A stretch of DNA of 7,456 bases from Deltaproteobacteria bacterium RIFCSPLOWO2_02_FULL_57_26. GTDB taxonomy: Bacteria > Desulfobacterota > Binatia > UBA9968. A program made the position numbers and the translations under genes. The notes beneath the pieces were generated by a model, which was not told where the DNA came from, ran no database searches, and worked only from the letters and a program-made list of their open reading frames with translations. Below, one piece after another: positions 4,958 through 7,456 of this stretch. The first letter of the stretch is position 1; each line of letters starts with the position of its first letter. The stretch lies in contig MGSI01000071.1 of assembly GCA_001798455.1 (NCBI GenBank), positions 1 through 7,456 on the forward strand. Reading direction: 5' to 3'.

Positions 4958-5983
4958 TCACAAGCTCTTCTTTTCGCTGTAGAGATTATCGATGAAGCCG
5001 CTTTGTTTTAGCTCCTCCAGGAAGCGTAGTTCGAACAAGGCTTGAGGCTTAAGATTCTTTGCCTTCTGGTCGGCCACCGTAACCACGTCGATGATCGCCT
5101 GAGTGGCCTCTCCGCTAGGCGCGGGAAAAGGCCCCAACTGAGCGGCGAAGGCCTCGTACATCGTGTCAAAGGCATTGGGGTCGCCAAGGGACAAAAACTT
5201 TTTCATGATGCCGATGCTCTCGGTTCGACGGGTGAGGTAATAATGGATAGCGGCCAGGTAGCCCTTCATGAAGCGCCGCACCGCTTCCTCGTCTTTTTTA
5301 ATGAAGGATCGGGTGGTCATCAACAGCGCGGTGATTCGCGGGACGTCTTTCACTTCCAACACTTTTATCCCTCTCCTCTTGGCCTCGGAGGCGACGTCGG
5401 AACTCAAAGGTGTGCCCTGAATCAAGTTCTGTGACAGCGCGATCATGCGCTGCGGAGAAAATCCGATGAAAGCCATCTCCACATCTTTCGTTGGATCGAG
5501 CCCGGCCCGCCGCAGGATGACGCGAGCTACAAGGTCCGATATCCCGCCCACCGCCGAGACGCCGATCTTTTTCCCTTTTAGGGCTTGCATGGTTGAGATA
5601 TCGGAAGATACACCAAAGCCAAACTGCTCAACGCTCACGTGGGAGCCGAGAAAGACAATGTCTCCGCCCGTAAGAATCGTCTGTAGGACATTGAGGGGAT
5701 TGCCAAAACCCAAAAAGATATCGACCCCGATCAGCGCTTGAACCCCGCCAGAGGGTGGGTCCCGGATAATAACCTCCTCTACGTCCAAGTCATATTTCTT
5801 GAACAGGCCAGCCTCGATCCCTACCCACGCGATAGCCGTTTCCAAGCCCCAGCCGGCGTATGCCAGCCTCAACTTTTTCGAGTGTTCCGACGCCCTTAAG
5901 GAGGGTACCATAAGAAAGAAGGCGCAAAAGAAGCTTCCTACGATAAGGGTCGCCAGCCTGCGGTTCCGTACTAATTCGCGCAT
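4958..5983 (-). CDS. ABC-type solute-binding protein, NMT1/THI5-like (SsuA/TauA-related)
   Basis: 341-aa periplasmic binding protein. The N-terminus has a basic n-region and hydrophobic core (residues 10-26) with a likely signal peptidase I site after A31 (PSLRA/SEH). C20 is not in a convincing lipobox. The mature protein opens with LRLAYAGWGLETAIAWVG and AGLFKKYDLDVEEV, the typical NMT1/SsuA first lobe binding small organic solutes. LKGKKIGVSAVGGISDLVAR and LDPTKDVEMAFIG mark the second lobe. Such proteins usually feed an ABC importer for sulfonates, nitrate, pyrimidine precursors or aromatic acids. No permease or ATPase gene is adjacent, so it is an orphan, and the substrate cannot be read from sequence. 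The ATG has AAAGGAT nine or so bases upstream. Downstream is a truncated SDR gene; upstream, a divergent glyoxalase gene with shared repeat elements between. Confidence 0.85.
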   Translation of the reverse strand: MRELVRNRRLATLIVGSFFCAFFLMVPSLRASEHSKKLRLAYAGWGLETAIAWVGIEAGLFKKYDLDVEEVIIRDPPSGGVQALIGVDIFLGFGNPLNVLQTILTGGDIVFLGSHVSVEQFGFGVSSDISTMQALKGKKIGVSAVGGISDLVARVILRRAGLDPTKDVEMAFIGFSPQRMIALSQNLIQGTPLSSDVASEAKRRGIKVLEVKDVPRITALLMTTRSFIKKDEEAVRRFMKGYLAAIHYYLTRRTESIGIMKKFLSLGDPNAFDTMYEAFAAQLGPFPAPSGEATQAIIDVVTVADQKAKNLKPQALFELRFLEELKQSGFIDNLYSEKKSL

Positions 5984-6120
5984 AAGTTATACATCCTTTC
6001 AGGTTTAACTATAACTTAGACGAGGGGAGCTTTTGTCCTGGGCCTCAGTTCGTTTCGGTCGTTTGTATCACCCATGAAAGCCTCCGCGGCTTGCCCCAAA
6101 ACGGTTCTCATTATAAGTTA
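5982..6120. repeat. ATAAGTTA-type repeat elements in the divergent SBP/gloA control region
   Basis: TAAGTTATA (5983-5991) and TATAACTTA (6010-6018) form a perfect 9-bp inverted repeat with an 18-bp gap, the first copy touching the SBP start codon. A third copy, ATAAGTTA (6113-6120), lies 58 bp before the gloA start. All share the core TAAGTTA. They could be operator half-sites, or partly -10-like AT-rich elements. No convincing -35 was found for either gene. Confidence 0.4.
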
Positions 6121-6177
6121 AACACCTCGAGCACAGAACTGCCCCATGGGCCTGAACGACAAGACAGGAGGAAGGAT

Positions 6178-6570
6178 ATGCGGCTTCTCCACACCATGAT
6201 TCGGGTCAACGACCTTGATGAATCCATCACATTCTACTGCGACGTCCTTGGGATGGAGCTCCTAAGAAAAAAAGAATTCTCCTCGGGCCGCTTCACCCTG
6301 GCATTTGTTGGCTACGGCTCCGAAGCCGAACAGGCAGTCATTGAACTCACCTATAACTGGGACACGCATCAGTATGATCTGGGGAATGCCTTCGGACACA
6401 TCGCGATCGGAGTTGAGAATATCTACCAAACTTGTGAGGCCCTTCGGCGTAAGGGAGCCAAGATTGTCCGCGAACCCGGTCCGATGAAGCATGGCGGCTC
6501 CGAGATTGCTTTTATTGAAGACCCGAACGGCTATAAGATAGAACTCATCGAGCTGCGGCGGAAAAGCTAA
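6178..6570 (+). CDS. gloA: Lactoylglutathione lyase (glyoxalase I)
   Basis: 130-aa VOC-fold enzyme that isomerises the methylglyoxal-glutathione hemithioacetal to S-lactoylglutathione, detoxifying methylglyoxal in the cytoplasm. It starts MRLLHTMIRVNDL, has LAFVGYG (41-47), VIELTYNW (54-61), GHIAIGV (73-79) and ends with EDPNGYKIELIE (114-125). The four metal ligands known from E. coli GloA are all in place: H5, E56, H74 and E122. The short length without the loop insertions of eukaryotic forms indicates the Ni/Co-activated class. An in-frame ATG exists at 6091, but the ATG at 6178 has AGGAGG six bases upstream and matches the E. coli N-terminus exactly, so I chose it. The gene is divergent from the solute-binding protein and appears monocistronic; the ferredoxin-fusion gene follows after 147 bp with its own promoter. 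Glutathione use is implied but no glutathione gene is present here. Confidence 0.96.
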   Translation: MRLLHTMIRVNDLDESITFYCDVLGMELLRKKEFSSGRFTLAFVGYGSEAEQAVIELTYNWDTHQYDLGNAFGHIAIGVENIYQTCEALRRKGAKIVREPGPMKHGGSEIAFIEDPNGYKIELIELRRKS

Positions 6571-6635
6571 GCTTAACATCTCCGTAAAGTCGAGATTATC
6601 ACAATCCCGTTTCGGACTCCAACTAGTCTCAACTA

Positions 6636-6665
6636 TTTACATCTTTCGGCGATTTTGTCTAGAAT
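6636..6665 (+). promoter_or_regulatory. Sigma70-like promoter of the ferredoxin-fusion gene
   Basis: TTTACA (6636-6641) and TAGAAT (6660-6665) are separated by 18 bp, each one mismatch from consensus. Initiation near 6672 gives a leader of about 46 nt, within which GCATG (6674-6678) and CATGC (6687-6691) can form a small hairpin. Confidence 0.55.
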
Positions 6666-6717
6666 GCCGCGAAGCATGAACCAACCCATGCCGAGCGAAT
6701 GAGGAGGAAGCTTTTCT

Positions 6718-7456
6718 ATGGCGACCATGATCACTAGCGAATGCATCAATTGCGGGGCCTGTGAGCCAGAGTGCCCCAACAACGCCATTTCCCAGGGAGA
6801 AGAACTCTATGTCATCGATCCCTTGCTCTGCACGGAATGCGTGGGATTCCACGACCACGAGGCGTGCGCCGCGGTCTGCCCGGTCGATTGCTGTGTGCCC
6901 GACCCGAACAATGTTGAAACGGAAGCTGCCTTAATCGCCCGCGCCCGCACGCTACATCAGGATGTCGATTTCGCTGAAAACTTCGAATCTCGCTTCCGTA
7001 AAGGCGCGGAAATGCCGACCGGCCCCGCCCCGGCACCGAAGAAAGTGGAACCGCCTAAGCCAGCCCCCACCCCTACAATCACCGCGGCGCCCCCAAGCCC
7101 TCCCCCACAGGCGGCCCAACCCGAAGTCGGTGCGGAAGTCGAAGAGCCTTGCCCGGTATTCTTGCAACTGCCGGATCTCGATTCATGGGAGATTCCTGTG
7201 CGCTGCTTTAAGTGCGAGGGAACCTACACGGGGCGCCCCAGACACTTCATGATCGGCAACGTGCTATGGTGCCCGCATTGCCATAAGTCCATGGTGGTCA
7301 AAGATGATCTGAATTTTCAAATCCGAACCGCTTTGAAAGATTTTTACGACCAGTGGGAGCGCGAGCTGGTCGAGTTTCAAACCCGAAGGGAAAAAGAGCT
7401 GACGGATTTCAAACAAAGACGGGAGAAGGATCTGCAGGACTTTGTGACACGGCAAC
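6718..7456 (+). CDS. 2[4Fe-4S] ferredoxin fused to a zinc-ribbon-like module and hendecad coiled coil (3' end outside window)
   Basis: Partial gene, 246 codons without a stop. Residues 1-65 form an Alvin/YfhL-type dicluster ferredoxin: C9-x2-C12-x2-C15-x3-C19-P, then C38-x2-C41-x8-C50-x3-C54-P and C58, with the TECVGFHDHEAC insertion typical of this type. A helical stretch (66-97) leads to a Pro/Ala-rich linker (100-135). A four-Cys module follows, C163-x2-C166 and C185-x2-C188, like a zinc ribbon. From residue 208 an 11-residue repeat runs to the window end: DFYDQWERELV, EFQTRREKELT, DFKQRREKDLQ, then DFVTRQ. Ordinary YfhL ferredoxins are about 80-90 residues, so this is at least 155 longer. 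AGGAGG lies ten bases before the ATG at 6718. The ferredoxin half should carry low-potential electrons; the rest suggests binding and oligomerisation. Whether it serves the benzoyl-CoA reductase is unknown. Confidence 0.85.
   Translation, partial: MATMITSECINCGACEPECPNNAISQGEELYVIDPLLCTECVGFHDHEACAAVCPVDCCVPDPNNVETEAALIARARTLHQDVDFAENFESRFRKGAEMPTGPAPAPKKVEPPKPAPTPTITAAPPSPPPQAAQPEVGAEVEEPCPVFLQLPDLDSWEIPVRCFKCEGTYTGRPRHFMIGNVLWCPHCHKSMVVKDDLNFQIRTALKDFYDQWERELVEFQTRREKELTDFKQRREKDLQDFVTRQ
7339..7456 (+). repeat. Degenerate 33-bp (11-codon) tandem repeats
   Basis: Three complete 33-bp units start at 7339, 7372 and 7405, and a partial one at 7438. Each begins with codons for Asp/Glu-Phe and contains an Arg/Trp-Glu-Lys/Arg-Asp/Glu-Leu core. 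Conservation is stronger at the protein level than in the DNA, indicating an older expansion under selection for a coiled coil. The array probably continues beyond the window. Confidence 0.75.

Noticed and set aside
5042..5434. A 130-codon plus-strand frame opposite the solute-binding protein
   Set aside because: It is antisense to a clear family member and has low-complexity, non-family translation.
6091..6177. Longer glyoxalase starting at the ATG at 6091
   Set aside because: The extra 29 residues are not family-like, while the ATG at 6178 has AGGAGG upstream and gives the exact conserved N-terminus with ligand H5 in the right place.
1..7456. CRISPR array, insertion sequence, tRNA or rRNA gene, toxin-antitoxin or phage genes
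   Set aside because: I looked for regularly spaced direct repeats, transposase motifs, terminal inverted repeats, tRNA cloverleafs and small toxin-antitoxin pairs and found none. The only tandem repeats are in-frame within two proteins.

Overview
The window looks like chromosomal DNA of an anaerobic or facultatively anaerobic bacterium of moderate GC content. The main clue is a pair of 2-hydroxyacyl-CoA dehydratase-type genes at the left edge (minus strand). They resemble subunits N and O of the Azoarcus-type (bzd) class I, ATP-dependent benzoyl-CoA reductase. This enzyme class dearomatises benzoyl-CoA using low-potential ferredoxin electrons. An Alvin/YfhL-type 2[4Fe-4S] ferredoxin at the right edge, a Gly-rich RRM protein and an NMT1-like periplasmic binding protein would all fit a deltaproteobacterial (Desulfobacterota) or NC10/Rokubacteria-like genome. 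No rRNA or other taxonomic marker is present, so this placement is only a suggestion.

Layout. 1-1716 (minus): bzdN-like gene followed by the truncated bzdO-like gene, 13 bp apart. 1717-2002: intergenic, with a possible bzdN promoter, an imperfect dyad and a long inverted repeat. 2003-3429 (minus): dnaJ with a small CbpM/HspR-type MerR-like gene downstream, apparently a two-gene chaperone operon behind a sigma32-like promoter that lies very close to the dnaJ ATG. 3430-3711: intergenic, ending in a terminator-like hairpin just before the next gene. 3712-4173 (plus): unrecognised protein with a beta-rich N-terminus and a zinc-ribbon-like Cys cluster. 4170-4730 (plus): a consensus-like sigma70 promoter, a leader of about 205 nt with strong base-pairing potential, and an RRM RNA-binding protein gene closed by a strong terminator. 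4839-5983 (minus): an orphan ABC-type solute-binding protein followed by the N-terminal remnant of a short-chain dehydrogenase. 5984-6177: divergent control region with repeated ATAAGTTA-like elements. 6178-6570 (plus): glyoxalase I. 6718-7456 (plus, cut by the window end): ferredoxin fused to a proline-rich linker, a four-Cys zinc-ribbon-like module and an 11-residue-repeat coiled coil.

How the parts relate. The two reductase subunits need the P and Q (ATP-hydrolysing activator) subunits, expected just beyond the left edge, and a reduced ferredoxin. The fused ferredoxin at the right end could be an electron carrier, but nothing in the window links it to the reductase. The remaining genes form small separate units with stress or housekeeping themes: protein folding, RNA binding, methylglyoxal detoxification and solute binding.

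The two most unusual items are (a) the RRM leader, where positions 4336-4348 can pair with 12 of 13 bases covering the Shine-Dalgarno sequence and start codon, and (b) the ferredoxin/zinc-ribbon/hendecad coiled-coil fusion. A clearly truncated SDR gene whose first glycine-loop residue is Arg is also of note.
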